A DNA stretch of 64,000 bases. Source: Pezicula radicicola. Taxonomy: Eukaryota; Ascomycota; Leotiomycetes; Helotiales; Dermateaceae. This document shows, piece after piece, positions 1 through 11,673 of the stretch. Both the position numbers and the translations under genes were made by a program. The number at the start of each line of letters is the position of its first letter. Positions within the stretch are counted from its first letter, which is position 1. The notes below the pieces were generated by a model. The model did not search any database, was not told where the DNA came from, and saw only the letters and a list, made by a program, of their open reading frames with translations. The stretch spans positions 251,223 through 315,222 of the forward strand of contig PDUO01000033.1 of assembly GCA_003008705.1 (NCBI GenBank). The letters are read 5' to 3'.

Positions 1-1637
1 CACTTCCTCATTCGAAGCAACTGCTCGGAAGACTTGGACATTTACACCCGATTTCTTAAGTTCCTCGACATTTGTGCAGCCTCTGGCTTATCTGCACCTG
101 ACCACGAGATGAAGGCAAAATTTCGGGCGCCTCTGTCTTTCATCCAAGTGGTCAGACTGCGACCAAGACCACCAAGGCAGCCGACAAGGACATATGTAGC
201 ATCTGGTGAGAGTTGAAGTCTCTCGTTGCGAGCTTGAACCCATAAAATGGGTTAGAATTGCTCAGAGGATTTTGAATTTCCACTCACCAACATAGAACTT
301 TCATCGTAATTGTAAGTCGCAACCAAAGCCGGAGCAGCAGGGAACATTGCGGAAAAGCTCTCCACGTCCTTCAGTGTGCCGATGTCAACTATCACTGGTC
401 TGTCATAGACAAGGCTTTTGTTCGTTGCAAGGAGCTCTAAGCTCTTTTGCAGAACAAAATTGTTCGCGGTGGGTATCTGCTTCTGAAGAGCATTAACGCT
501 AGTTGGTAGGAAAGAGACACCTTTGGAGAATGGGAGAGTGTCCAAGGTCTTGGGAATGGCACCGCCCGATAGCACAAATCGACTCCTGGTCGGCATGTTT
601 CTCCAAACTTCTGTAGCCGAGGCTGAGAAGTCATTTGAAATCACAACAAAAGCTTTGTCGTCATATGAGAGAAGTGAAATCACTCGTTTGAGCTCGTCAG
701 CAAGGTATACTGTCTCTAGAGACACGTGATACTTGGCTACAATCTCCTTACGGTCCTCCTCCTTGTTGACGACAAGTCCGAGTGTAAATCCGAATGCTCA
801 GCCAAGTTGTATGATGGTTCCGGTGACCGAGAGTGGCATGGGAAAAACCAGTACAGATTCACCAGCTTCGACTTTTCCAGTCTTGAGAATAGCATCCACA
901 GCCAAGGTTAAGCTAGGAAGACTAGCAGCTAGATCTGTCGGTTCAAAGCCTGTGGCATCGACGAAGGAACCTACAGGAACCCTCAGGACTGTGGAGTACC
1001 TATGATGGACGCTTGTAACCACATTTCGAGCAACCCAATTGTGGTCAACTCCCTGTCCAACTCTCAAGATCCTACAAATGACAAATTTGGTTCGTGATTT
1101 ATTGGGCTGCAGGTCGGCTTTCTGGAAGTCATTGGCGATGACCTGCAACTCGACCTCAAAACCGCTCAGTGTGTCTGCGGGGGACAGAGGGGATTGGAAA
1201 ACAAGTTTGCCATTGTCAATCGTTCCTACGAGCGGGCTCTTCGCTGGTAGCACAACCTCCTGAGGAGGATCACTGGTAGTGGCGAATTTCTCGTTCAAAG
1301 TTTCGTTTGCAACAATGCGTAGAATATGAATAACACCGCTGTTGAGCCAGAATTCTGTATCGGCGCCTGAGTTCTTGGTGGCCACAGTTTTCAGTGACTC
1401 GACGAGTGTTTGACTGACAAGGTTCAAATTCTCCAGATCAAAGTCTAGGAGGCTTATATTTGCTGCGGCCTGCTCGGACCTGATAGCACGAAGAATGCCC
1501 TGGACCATGCCTCCTAAGACGGGCTTGCCTTCGTTTACGCCTGCAGTAAGCCATACCAATGGTAGACCACTGTTGATAATCTTCTTCAAAGTCTCAAAGG
1601 TTTCCTTGTTGAGAGCGGATAAGAATGTCCCTTCCAT
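1..1637 (-). pseudogene. Relic of a highly reducing polyketide synthase (linker-ER-KR part only)
   Basis: Read on the minus strand, the sequence resembles the linker, enoylreductase-like and ketoreductase part of a fungal highly reducing PKS. The ER-like segment contains VLVFPMPLSVTGTIIQLG. The nucleotide-binding start of the KR follows in the low coordinates as ATYVLVGCLGGLGRS (about 210-160). There is no KS, AT or DH: the 5' side ends abruptly in AT-rich DNA beyond 1637, so the ATG at 1637 is probably fortuitous. The 3' side runs off the window. Three defects are visible. An in-frame TGA at 798-800 replaces what looks like an Arg codon, with the frame continuing as AFGFTLGLVVNK. A one-base frameshift lies near 68-75, where the KR resumes as VEELKKSGVNVQVF. 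A GTGAGT-like intron start near 290 does not splice cleanly in phase. Domain identity is recognised by eye; loss of function is inferred. Confidence 0.8.
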
Positions 1638-1639
1638 GT

Positions 1640-2109
1640 TGTAAATAACAACCTTTTTTGTTTGAAGTTTATAAATCCCTTTTATAATATAAAAGGGTTA
1701 TAGTATAAGAGATAGAAGGTAAACTCTAAACACTTAATTCTTATAACTATTTAAAAAGCCTTTAGCTTATTAACCCATTTATTTATAATAGATGTAGCTA
1801 CTAGGTAGAACTCTTTATCTTAATATTAAAACCAAGGGAATTAGTTAAAGACCTTGCTATATTTTAGCCTATAGTACTTCTCTAACACTTAAAGATGTAC
1901 AAGATCAATCCTTTCCTAGACTCTAACATCTTCTGCCCTTTGTGTATTAGTTAAAGGAGAGTAAGTAGATCTCTAAGAGGCTTCTAAAAACCTTAATCGT
2001 TATAAAATGGAGAATCATAGAAGTGCGGCAATAAATAAACGTTCAAGTTATATGTCATCAATCTAGGTCCTTTTGGTGCTCTCCTTTGCCTTCATCGTCC
2101 TTGCTATAT
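1640..2109. other. AT-rich stretch, no gene seen
   Basis: Stop-rich, strongly AT-biased DNA that truncates the 5' side of the PKS relic. No convincing reading frame on either strand. It looks like RIP-degraded repeat sequence (inference). Confidence 0.6.
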
Positions 2110-3878
2110 TCAGTTGGAAAGTAATAAATTTGCAGGCCGTGATAAAAAGGCCGTCTCTTTGCAAGGGCCTACAAATCGGCCCTTTATTAATACCCAAGTT
2201 ACCATTCCCCATAACAATACGACGCCAACAGCCACAGAAGCGTAGTTTAGAGTCTTACTTGTCACTGGATTGACAGTTGGCAAACAGAGAATTACAGTAA
2301 CGAATGCTATCCAGATGCAAGCGAGTACAGAGATAGGCCGTGATACAAAGCCAAGGTAGAATGGTCCCTTATGAGACTTGAAGTTGTCGTGATACACTAT
2401 TTTGATAAATATAGGGATCCCATATGCTATGAGTGTGCCGATGGTCGCGATCGAGGTCACTGCTGTCAGAGCAACGGCAGAACTGAGTGACGGCAAGGCA
2501 ATAGCAAAGGACAAGAAGGTGGCGAGCCATACAGCCCGGACGGGTGACATGAAAAAATCGTTGACTTCGCAGAAAAAATGAGTCTATACCAGTCGTCAGT
2601 AAAGGGGCTTTGGTCCAGTGGAGATCTTGCGTATCATAACTATGATCATTGGGAGACTTACTAGACCACCATCACGGCTGAATGCAAAGATCATTCTGCT
2701 ATTGGATGTCATGCAGAACAATCCACAATGCCACATACACATTATGATTATAGAGCAGAGTGCGACAGCACCGTCAGCTCCAAGGATATCGACCATAATC
2801 TGGATGACTGGCTGATTATAGGACGAGTCTACAGTGTCTTTGATGTCTTGTATCGAGAACAGAAGGGTCACTAGGTAGAAGAACCCGAACACTACTGAGG
2901 CTACCACAGAGCTGATGATGCCTATTGGTGCATTCCAAGATGCCCGACAGGTTTCTTCCGAGAGATGTGCGGAGGCGTCGTACCCCAAAAAGGTATACTG
3001 CGCCAGTAAGCAACCACAGCAAGCAACATAGGCGGGAGATGCCCGTTCGCTCCATCCGTCTGAGCCTCCAACACCAGTCTCATCGATAAACGTCTCAAAA
3101 ACAAATGAAGGCGGCTGGTGAGTCGGAGCTTTCACTAGCAGCGCAATTGAAATGGATAGGCAGCCGAGGCCATTGAGCGCAATTGCAAGGTAGAGTAGGT
3201 GCCGAAGAAGGGGTCGTCCAAAGGCATTCACTAATGCCCAGGAAATCAGAATAGCTGCACAGAAAGCCATGCTTCTCTCTGGTGAAGGGGTGAAGTTACT
3301 TTTGACTGTTGCAATGCACGAGATAAATTCTGCTAGGCCAAATGCGGCTCCAGTGGTAATAGCAACTTGGCCGAGAAGGTTAAACCTGATATATTCGTCA
3401 GTCAATACATTTCCTCAAAGGTATCTATGCGCTGGTAATGTGAACGGGAACAATCTCACCATCCAGTAATCCAAGAAGCAAAGGCAGAGTACTGTGGAGG
3501 AGCCAGAATAGCCGCCCAGAAATAAGGGCCGCCACTGGTAGGGTTGGCTGACACAATCTCAGCCATGCTCAAGGCGATAAAACAGTTGAATAAGGACACG
3601 ACAATCCATCCCACGGTCATCGTTGCCGGCCCTCCAGTTGAAAGACCATATCCGAAAAGTGTTGTAATACAAGTGAGTACACTCTATACAAAGCATTAGA
3701 GAAGCGAAATTCCATGCGCTTTTTGATGTGGAATAAAACTTACAATGATTGAGAATGATATTCCAAAATTGTGCAGTAGGCCTAAGTTGCGCTGTAGTTG
3801 TTGTTGATACCCCAACACTGCTAATTGATCCTCATCGTCCTTTTTGAAATAGTTGGTATCCCATTCTGTTGATGTCAT
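2110..3878 (-). CDS. APC-family amino-acid/GABA/choline-type permease
   Basis: Four exons join in frame: 3878-3744, 3683-3460, 3385-2662 and 2583-2110. Introns begin GTAAGT or GTGAGA and end in AG. The product is 518 residues, a normal length for fungal permeases of the Uga4/bidirectional amino-acid permease type. The N-terminal signature is clear: the first membrane segment is followed by TTLFGYGLSTGGPATM and then AEIVSANPTSGGPYFWAA, with ITGWFNLLGQVA across the second splice. The central part carries LGYDASAHLSEET and the C-terminal part SPVRAVWLATF, both usual in this family. About 12 hydrophobic segments are visible. It would act as a plasma-membrane proton-coupled transporter of an amino acid, GABA or choline-like amine; the substrate cannot be read from sequence. 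No premature stop was found, unlike its neighbours. The start was chosen at the first ATG ahead of the conserved acidic N-terminus. Confidence 0.88.
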
Positions 3879-4700
3879 GTTTTAATTTGTTGTTTGGATT
3901 CTCGATTGGATAACAATGTATTGAACAGTGGACACGGCTAGGACGGCCATATTGTAGGCATATATCAAAGTGTGGAAGTGGGAAGAGAAGAATGTGATGT
4001 TGCCGCGTTCAGAGACGCAAGAATGGGTTGTATTTCTAGACAGCAACGGGGCACAAATAACTCGCCGGAATTTGCCTGGTGCAGAAGGAAACATTACAGT
4101 ACGTCGCTTTCAGTTGTATGCTTCGTCTACCTCAATGGCTGCCATGTTTTTGAGAAGGCGGTCTAAACGATACTGCAAACAGCGATATGGAATTTGCCTC
4201 TCAGCAAGAAAAAGGTTAAGCTCCGATGGCTGGATTCTTGCTACCGAGTTCTGGTCTCACAAGCTGAAAGTATATATCATCTAGGCTTCTATAAAGTGGA
4301 GGAGCCCCATGTCGTAGCAAAGATATATAAGACGCACAATGAGATACCGGCCGAAGGAGAAAAATGCGACAATATAGGGACGGATTATCCCCTGTTGGCT
4401 CATTACAGGCTAGCCGTAAGCGGGTGTCTCGCAACGCCGAGCCTTCTGTTACCCGGTGACTTACATGTGTACATCACATCTCAACCGACATCAATCAGTT
4501 TTATAATTATTAGAAAGGAAGATCTCCGCATGGGGTAGAGTAAAAGCTCCTAAACATTGTTATCGTATTCGTATGAAATAATCATTGTTATCCAATTCAA
4601 GATTAGGATTCCATTTTCTGCAGGTTATATACAAATGCTCCAGGCCCGAAGCGGCCCGCGTGCGATCGGCGATTCCGGCTTGTCACCCTATCTACACTCG
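3879..4700. other. Intergenic, no gene supported
   Basis: Contains the permease 5' flank. Open frames on both strands are short and show no family resemblance or splice logic. Confidence 0.5.
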
Positions 4701-4705
4701 ATATA

Positions 4706-5880
4706 TTGTCTAGCAAGATTTATTTTCGGACTCTTTCTCATACTACCGCAGCGCTTCTTTGGGGTGTGAGTGTGTGGAATGGTACTGTCAAAGAACTTAT
4801 TCGTATAACATGGTACGGCCGTTTCGAAGATGGATCATCATTCAAGACGAACTATACTAGAATTTACCTCCTCGACTTTCCACTGTCCTTACTGGTTGCC
4901 TTTTTCTTCTTTGGGACCAATGGATCCAATGAAGGCTACCACCATTTCTTGATCGATACTTATTCAACTCTACAATCTACATTTATCTGGCTATATATTA
5001 AGAGCTCTCGATCTTCGGAAACTCAAAATCTGTATCATAGTAAGTTATTTCATCTTACAATCTTATAGACCATTTGGAACTTTGTGCTGGACGCTGATCC
5101 TTACTAGCCCGATTATATGGGGGATTTTCTGGTAGTACTTTAGAGCTGCTATATCCATACCTCTTTTCTACTACCACTATATCGACTGGATCAGCAGCCA
5201 GCCTATTGGATTCTCCTCGGTATCCTTTCCAAACGTACAGGCCCTACCTCTATCCTTCTCGATTGGAGCTCTTCTTCCTGCAATTGTGGGAATGCTGCCT
5301 ACCTGGTTCAACAGATCTTCTCTCACACACCAGAATATACTGGCAATTTGGCAGCCAGATCCTGTTTGGGTTTTAGGAATTCAAGCTGCGACGGTCAGCA
5401 TGCTGAGACGTCGCGCTTCAAATATTGGCGCCCGCAAAAATCCTGGAAACTCTGTATCGTGGGGTCAGGTTCTCGTACCTTCTGGCTGCTGCATCATCAG
5501 CGACTGGCCATATCTACATCTTCTTGGCTGTTTTCTTCAGCCATGATCTATCAATGAGTTTCAGTCGAATGTACTTTCCACATTGGTTTATAGGACCCAC
5601 GGGAGCCAACCTCAAACTTATCAGTGGACCATGGTTGTTTCTCCAATACGATCTCATAATAATTACCCTCTCGAGTCTATCTTGGGTATACATTTTGGTG
5701 AATCGTTTCCAAAGAAACAACTCTATCTTAAATGCAAATCTTATGGTAGCTTTGTTTGTTGGAGGTATTGCGATAGGGCCTGGAGCAACTGTTTCTTTAG
5801 TACTTTTCTGGAGAGAAGGAGAGTTAGAAAGGTTGCGTTCGACGCCGCGAAGATCTGCATTGAAACGAAGTAGACCATAA
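4706..5880 (+). pseudogene. Broken polytopic membrane protein, possibly secondary-metabolite associated
   Basis: A chain of hydrophobic segments reads through about 1.2 kb. The first exon includes ITWYGRFEDGSSFKTNY and ends near 5039 with a good intron (GTAAGT to TTATAG). The frame then reads RPFGTLCWTLILTSPIIWGIFW, meets TAG at 5133-5135, and continues as YFRAAISIPLFYYHYIDW and LPTWFNRSSLTHQNILAIWQPDP. A +1 frameshift near 5420 leads to ILETLYRGVRFSYLLAAASS and the final GPGATVSLVLFWREGELERLR. The arrangement (7 or so TM helices, charged tail) resembles uncharacterised membrane proteins found in fungal terpenoid clusters, but I cannot name the family with confidence. The TAG probably replaces a Gln codon. 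No upstream ATG could be fixed, so the 5' end is uncertain. Confidence 0.6.
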
Positions 5881-6639
5881 CAGGTACATCGGTAGCAGCG
5901 CGCTCTTTCATGTTTTGTTTTCTGACGGCGCGATCTGATTATCTAATTTATCTTCGATGAAGTCATACTATTGACATTCCGCTCTTCTCTTTAATTGAAC
6001 AAAAACCCGTATTTAAGCTAGTGCTCCGATTTTTTTTTTGTGGTTTACTGGTCATAGACCAAATCAATGAATGCATCTTCATCAAATCTCACATATGTGC
6101 GCTCATAAAAGCATCTCAACCTCTGACGGTATAAAATATCTAACTAAAATATAATCCAATCCAATTGCTTTTTGCATCAAAACATAAGCATACATTCACA
6201 GAATAGATACTTGAAGACGAGTCTAATCGAATCCACTTCACGTGCCTTGATACGAAGTAGTGAGGCTACTTTGATGATCCGGATCGCCGCCACCAAAATC
6301 CTGGCCCACTTCTTGGCAAATCCACCGACTATGCAGGTAGTGACTACAAGTAAGTGATTCTGAAAACTCTGGCGAACTGTATTGGGACTCCTTGATAAGA
6401 CTTCGGTCCGAAGCATGCCGCACTGGCATGATGCATGATAGTTTCGGCGGCAGCAACGCAAAGGTCAGCAACGTTGTTGTATGAACGGTACGACTTAGAC
6501 TTTTTGAAGCAGCTATTAGGTCGTCCTTTTGCCTGCCATATGCTTGACTTTGAGGGAGTTTGTTTTGGTTTGTATGAAAAAGGCTAGGTTTCGCCGTCCA
6601 GCAGCGGTACAGATGAATTTTCATCAACCACTCCAGTCA
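5881..6639. other. Intergenic, no gene supported
   Basis: Contains an A/T homopolymer near 6030 and short overlapping frames on the minus strand without recognisable content. Confidence 0.45.
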
Positions 6640-7215
6640 CGATAACGGATGAAACCTATGTTGTCGATGTTGTCATAATTGGCGAGGTTAGATTATGTGT
6701 ACTCATTAATAATGACAATCCGAAGACTAATTCTATGTTTAGGTTGGTACGGTCTCGTCGCTGCGCGGACATATCTCCATCTTCGACCCGAAGCAAACAT
6801 TCTGATTTTAGATTCGGACAGCATTGTTGGGGGAGTATGGAGTAAAGAGCGCCTGTATCCAAACTTGGTGGCCCAAGTGAAACTTGGCCTATTCAACTAC
6901 ACAGATACGCCAATGTCAGCAGCCGGCACTACCGAGCATAACCTGGTGACTGGAGAAATGATACATAAGTATTTGATGAAGTATGCGGAGGATCACGATC
7001 TCCTTCGTCACATTCGTTTCAATAGCTTCGTGGACAATGTCCAACGCTGCTCTCGAGGGTGGCAACTACAGCTGAGAGAATCTGATGAGGTTTTTGAGGC
7101 CGCAAAGCTCCTGGTCGCTACTGGGGTCACTTCGATTCCACATATGCCTTCACTGGACTCGAAGGATGCCTCCTTCCCTATTATTCGTAGCATCGCTATA
7201 CAAGGTCCATCTTAG
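6640..7215 (+). pseudogene. Truncated flavin-containing (Baeyer-Villiger type) monooxygenase
   Basis: The N-terminal third of an FAD/NADPH monooxygenase can be read. VVDVVIIG starts the FAD-binding strand near 6660, interrupted by a stretch ending in TTTAG near 6741. It resumes as WYGLVAARTYLHLRPEANIL, then GGVWSKERLYPNL, the typical beginning of fungal FMOs. The splice across the GxGxxG motif does not close in phase, which suggests an indel. The frame stops at 7215 just after the region that should contain the second half of the FAD domain. The NADPH-binding domain and C-terminal half are missing; the next kilobase is AT-rich and stop-filled. Proximity to the PKS relic and membrane protein suggests a lost biosynthetic cluster (inference). 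Confidence 0.72.
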
Positions 7216-8429
7216 AATAGAAAGGTGTGGGATGCCAACGTAACTTCTTTTATTCTGTCATAACCAGTACTTTGTAAAGCAGTGAGTAGTCGAGGGAAAC
7301 TTAAGCAACAGATACTCCCCGAGTCTGTCGAATAATTTTGTGATACCATGACCGACCTTTCGATAGTCTAATGCCACAGAGTAAGTGAAGGTATTTCAAT
7401 ACATGATCACGGGTAGTTGGGTTATCCCACGAACTTTAGTTGCATTTTGGAGGAAACTGAAACAGAAGTAACAGTAAGAAATTAAAGATTGGATGCTAAG
7501 GTTCCCGTTCCCAAGGGGAAAGCAAATAGAAGGATTAGACTAGATATCTTCCTTCCTTTATTGCGTATAATTATTAGATAGATTCCCTATATCTTTATTA
7601 AGAATCCCTTTATTTCTCCCTTAACAACGGATGGAATGTCTGGAAGACTATATACATAGTGCATACTTAGAATAAGAGGATGTTTCTCCATTACAAGTTA
7701 ACTAGGAATAGATCTTATACTTTTACAATTACCTTTAGTACGATTCTATCTTAAATCTACTAGCTAGATTCTGCGTTGTAAAATTCCTTGTTATATTCTT
7801 CCCTATTATCTATATACTATTACGCGGACAATATCGGATCCTATAAAACTTAGGTTTAGTGCCGAGCTTAAGGTTCTAACAGGTAGTCGTGCCAAGTCTT
7901 ATATAGAGTGGCATGCTGTTACAGGAGTCTTGAGCCAGGAGCTTACTGCTAATACCATCAAGAATCATGTAAATACAGAGTATAATGGTAAAGGGGAGAG
8001 CTACCATGAATGGTCTCTTATCCAAGTGGTCACGATAACCAAAAAATAAAATAAAAATAAAAATAAAAATCAACTGCTTCTAGAGATAATTATCACTCCC
8101 AGAACGGGCCCACTGTATTTCGTGGTACCTGTACCTATATAAAGACCTGTAGTTTTATATAAGAATATAAAAACTTAGAGTTAAAGAGATAATTATAATA
8201 ACTAATTCCCTTTACGTTATAAAATTAAAAGGAAACTAGATTAATACTCGTCTAATTATACTCTATAACTTTACCCTTATATAGTTCTTTATTAGACCTC
8301 TCTTTATAGAGTTAACAGTTAATAACTAAATATAAAATATAACCGCCTCTATTAGGAGGGTTAGTAATTAGTGGAAAAAACACATTAATAATAGTTAGGC
8401 TCTCTCTAGAGATACAATCTAAATATCAT
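7216..8429. other. AT-rich gene-empty block
   Basis: From about 7540 to 8420 the sequence is very AT-rich, with many TA dinucleotides and stops in every frame, and a short A-rich run near 8042-8070. It separates the FMO fragment from the oxidase gene and looks like RIP-mutated repeat DNA. Confidence 0.6.
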
Positions 8430-10441
8430 TTACATATTTTGAACAGGAAGCTTGCCAATTCTCTTCTTTGGCCAGATGCCTTGCTTTCCCGGAGCGATAA
8501 TACCGTTTGGATCAATAGCAGCCTACAAATAAAGATTAATACATGTACTCCTATTTTCATAATCAAGTACTTTCGAAATATAGGAATAATGTACTGGTGG
8601 GGTATAAGAATACGACGAACCTTGATATGCTCAACAAATCTCTTATAAATATGTCCATTGAAGCTGAATAAGTGTTGAATAGCATCTGTCAGGAGGAGAT
8701 CAGCATATTAAAGTAGTAAAAGTTGTCTAGTCTGTACATACCCATGTGCTGGAGATGTGATCGATAGCTGGCAAATCCAGATGTCTTAGCTGCAGCGAGA
8801 ATTGACGAAAGCACTTTCTGTCCACGTTCACGATGTACTGCCTGTGTCTTATCAAAGACATACTCTTGGACAAAGAGAATATGTTTGTCAAAGACATGAC
8901 AGCCGATGAATGGGTCCGCGCCGTGAGTTTCCATCAACTCTCTCATCTTTAGAAACCAGTCCAATGTAGTTTTACCATGTCCCGGAAGGATCAAAGTTAC
9001 GTCTATATGAGCGCCAGCTCCAGACCCATCTGCTGGAAGGTTATAGTCCGCTAGATTAGCGGCAACCATTGACGGAGCTCCTACGCCGAGAGTGCCGATC
9101 TTGGTGTTATCCACATGCTTACCATTTTCACCTTCAATCAAATTGTTCTCCAGTCGGGCTTGGGGTAAATTCTTCGATATAACGGCTTCAACCCGCGCAA
9201 AGCGTGCCAAAACCAGCTCTCTAGGTCCATACAGATCGAATACACATCGCCAGTAGCCCGTTTTATACTTTTGTCTGAGTTTTGATAGGACTTCCTCTGT
9301 AAGGGGTCCAGGCTGTGACTGCTGCATGTGCTTGCGTGAACCACGTGAAGCAAAGTGGTTGATATTGACGATATGGGGGTGATTTTGAAGGGTGTCTTCG
9401 CGATATAGTTGTTGGAGTGAGTCGATTAGTGGCGCAATGTCCGCGACTTCAGGGCAATGAACTACGACGCTCATGTAGGCCCGAGGAGCGATATCTACGT
9501 ACACCCCTAATTTGGTTACAATGCCCAAGTTGCTTTGAAGAAAAAGACCGTCGACTTGGGGGCCAAAATTGTTACTGCAGGCATGGGCACTCGGTGAGTT
9601 CGGTACACCCCACTGACCGGTACGCATGACCTCTCCCGACGGGAGCACAACCTCCATGCTGGCTATTTTGTGCTGGCGATCGCCGGTTATCGTGTAGCCA
9701 TGGCCTCGATCTAGAGTCTAACAAAAGGGATAGATTGATTAGCTTTAGCACCAAAGGGTATAGACAGGCATTAGCAAAATAGGACCTACGTTTCCGACAA
9801 CACTGCCCCATCCAAGGGCAGGAACACCACACCAAAGACCTACGTCGTGTTCCTTGAAATATTGATTCAGGTCGAAAAAGGTGGTACCTGGCTCTACCAC
9901 TACATATCCGCGTTGCTCATTAACTTCAAGAATGCGGTCCATGCGATGAAGCGAGAGCACCACGGACCCTTGCACGCGAGGAGCAGGACCTCCATAACTA
10001 AGGAGCTAATAAGCATAGTAAGGTTGTGGAACTTGACACTGAATGCGTACCCGAAGTTCTTTCCTCGAGAGGTAATCCACAATGGTATGGGACCCTGATT
10101 TGCAATCTTCAAGATTGCCTGAATATCTTCCACAGAAGACGGACTGCACATGAGGATAAAATTAACCCGTGAAATGACATGCGCAGGGAAGAGGCATCTT
10201 ACCAAACAGCAGCCGACGGTTGATACGCATCTTCTTCTAACGGGTATGGATCCCGAAAATTGATCAGATCTGACCCAACTACAACATTCTTTTGACCGAC
10301 TATGCCCTCAAAAGACGCGATAATACTCCGGAATTCTGCTTCGTTAATTCCAGGTGGAAGTAAGGATTGAGGTGCTTCTAAGGTCTGGAAAATGGCGACG
10401 TGCTTCTGTTCGAGAGCTGGGTCCGAGTAAAATTCAACCAT
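8430..10441 (-). CDS. Vanillyl-alcohol-oxidase-type FAD-linked oxidase
   Basis: Six exons join in frame: 10441-10203, 10143-10051, 9997-9790, 9717-8742, 8685-8621 and 8522-8430. They give 557 residues, the usual length of vanillyl-alcohol oxidases (about 560). The PCMH-type FAD-binding domain shows CPSSVEDIQAIL, SRGKNFGYGGPAPRVQGSVV and GNTLDRGHGYTITGD. The cap domain follows, and the C-terminus closes with the family signature DPNGIIAPGKQGIWP. Known members oxidise 4-alkylphenols such as vanillyl alcohol or eugenol to aldehydes with oxygen, releasing H2O2. No targeting signal is obvious. It is divergent from the oxygenase gene at 10843 and shares a 401-base promoter with it; an ALDH that could use the aldehyde product lies 2 kb away. 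All splice sites are canonical and there is no internal stop. Substrate is inferred from family and neighbours only. Confidence 0.9.
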
Positions 10442-10842
10442 GGCGAAGAAGGTTATGTTATTCGTTTGCTTGCTTGTTACTTTTTATTCCAGCTTTTGGA
10501 GTAGGCAAACGGTGATACTAAGATTTGACTGACTGACAGATGGTATAGATGGTATTTGTGAGTAGTCGCAATTATCCTTGCAAAGGCGGGTGGGTCAAAT
10601 GTGGCAAGAAACAAAGGTGCTCCTCAAACCCCACCTGCGCTACTCTTTAAGCAGAGTTTATACACCCACCAAAGATACAATGATAGTCACCTAACCTCGG
10701 AAGGGGACGAGATATCATTTATTTAAGCCGAAAGTTCCGACTTAAATCTAGAGTTTCTGCCAGCGACTGACTTGACATACCACAAACGCTTCTGTCCACA
10801 AAATATCATTTGTATCACGTACTAAAGGTACACACGACCAAC
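10442..10842. promoter_or_regulatory. Shared divergent promoter of the VAO-type oxidase and the oxygenase
   Basis: Four hundred bases lie between two divergent ATGs. The interval contains several CGG/CCG triplets (near 10697, 10728 and 10737), the kind of half-site bound by Zn2Cys6 regulators, and a long imperfect palindrome at 10721-10747. Co-regulation of the two genes is inferred from the arrangement. Confidence 0.55.
10721..10747. promoter_or_regulatory. 27-base imperfect palindrome, candidate operator
   Basis: The arms start and end with ATTTAAG and CTTAAAT and enclose two CCG triplets separated by six bases. Twenty-two of 26 non-central positions pair in the reverse complement. It lies 95 bases upstream of the oxygenase ATG inside the divergent promoter. 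Confidence 0.4.
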
Positions 10843-11661
10843 ATGGTTCACATCGTACCCAGCACTGTTTTCCCAAAAGCTCCAGTTATAACACCATGGA
10901 ATCTCGCACATACCCGTTTTGAAGCGGATGTTACGTCGCTGGAAATCATTGGCACACTGCCCAGAAATCTCCACGGTGCCTTCTACCGAATCCAGCCAGA
11001 CACAGCGTTCCCACCTCGGTATGACGATGACCTCCCACTGAATGGGGATGGTAATATCTCCTGTTTCTACTTCAAGGATGGGACGATTGATTTCAAGAAT
11101 CGCTATGTCCAAACGGAGAAGTTTAAGGCTGAGCGTTCTGCTCGACAAGCGCTGTTTGGCCGGTATCGAAATAAATACGCTGATGATCCTCGAGTCCGAA
11201 GTGTCATCACAAGGACTACATCCAACACCCATGTCATCTACCACGCTGGTACGCTCATGACGCTCAAGGAGGACGGACCGCCTTACAAAATCGACGCAAC
11301 TTCTCTGGATACAATTGGAATCCACAATTACAATAATACCTTTCACTGCCCAACTCATACGGCGCACCCGAAAGCAGATTCAGATACTGGAGAGCTTGTT
11401 GCTTTCGGCTATGAAGCTAAAGGAGATGCAACTCCACATATCTACTCCTTTACCGTAGACGAGAATGGGAAAGTCGTTGAAGATTGCATGTTTGAGGCGC
11501 CTTGGCCATGTATGGTTCATGACTTCTGGGTTACCGAGAATTATGTCGTGTTCCCCATATGCCCTCTCAAAGCAAGTCTGGAGCAAATGAAAGCCGGAGG
11601 GGAACACTTTTTCTGGGATGAAGACCAAGAATTCCAATTGCTTGGTGTTGTCCCACCCTAA
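10843..11661 (+). pseudogene. Carotenoid/stilbene-cleaving oxygenase, C-terminal half lost
   Basis: The frame from the ATG at 10843 (272 residues) is an uninterrupted N-terminal half of a carotenoid-oxygenase-superfamily enzyme of the lignostilbene dioxygenase/CAO-1 type. It shows the start LHGAFYRIQPDTAFPPR, then LNGDGNISCFYFKDG, then the first two iron-ligand contexts TAHPKAD and MVHDFWV. Enzymes of this family use four His ligands to hold Fe(II) and cleave a C=C bond, for example stilbenes to two aromatic aldehydes such as vanillin. Normal length is about 500-530 residues. Here the frame stops at 11659-11661, just after LLGVVP, and about ten bases later a Tc1/mariner transposase relic begins in the same strand. 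The third and fourth His are therefore missing and the gene is presumably dead. Its promoter and neighbours remain. Confidence 0.85.
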
Positions 11662-11673
11662 TCCCTGTTCTAG

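Noticed and set aside
3972..4538. Overlapping plus-strand ORFs after the permease
   Set aside because: No motif, splice or composition support; they overlap in two frames and change content abruptly.
10822..11367. A 181-codon minus-strand ORF
   Set aside because: Shadow of the oxygenase frame, which carries clear family motifs on the plus strand.
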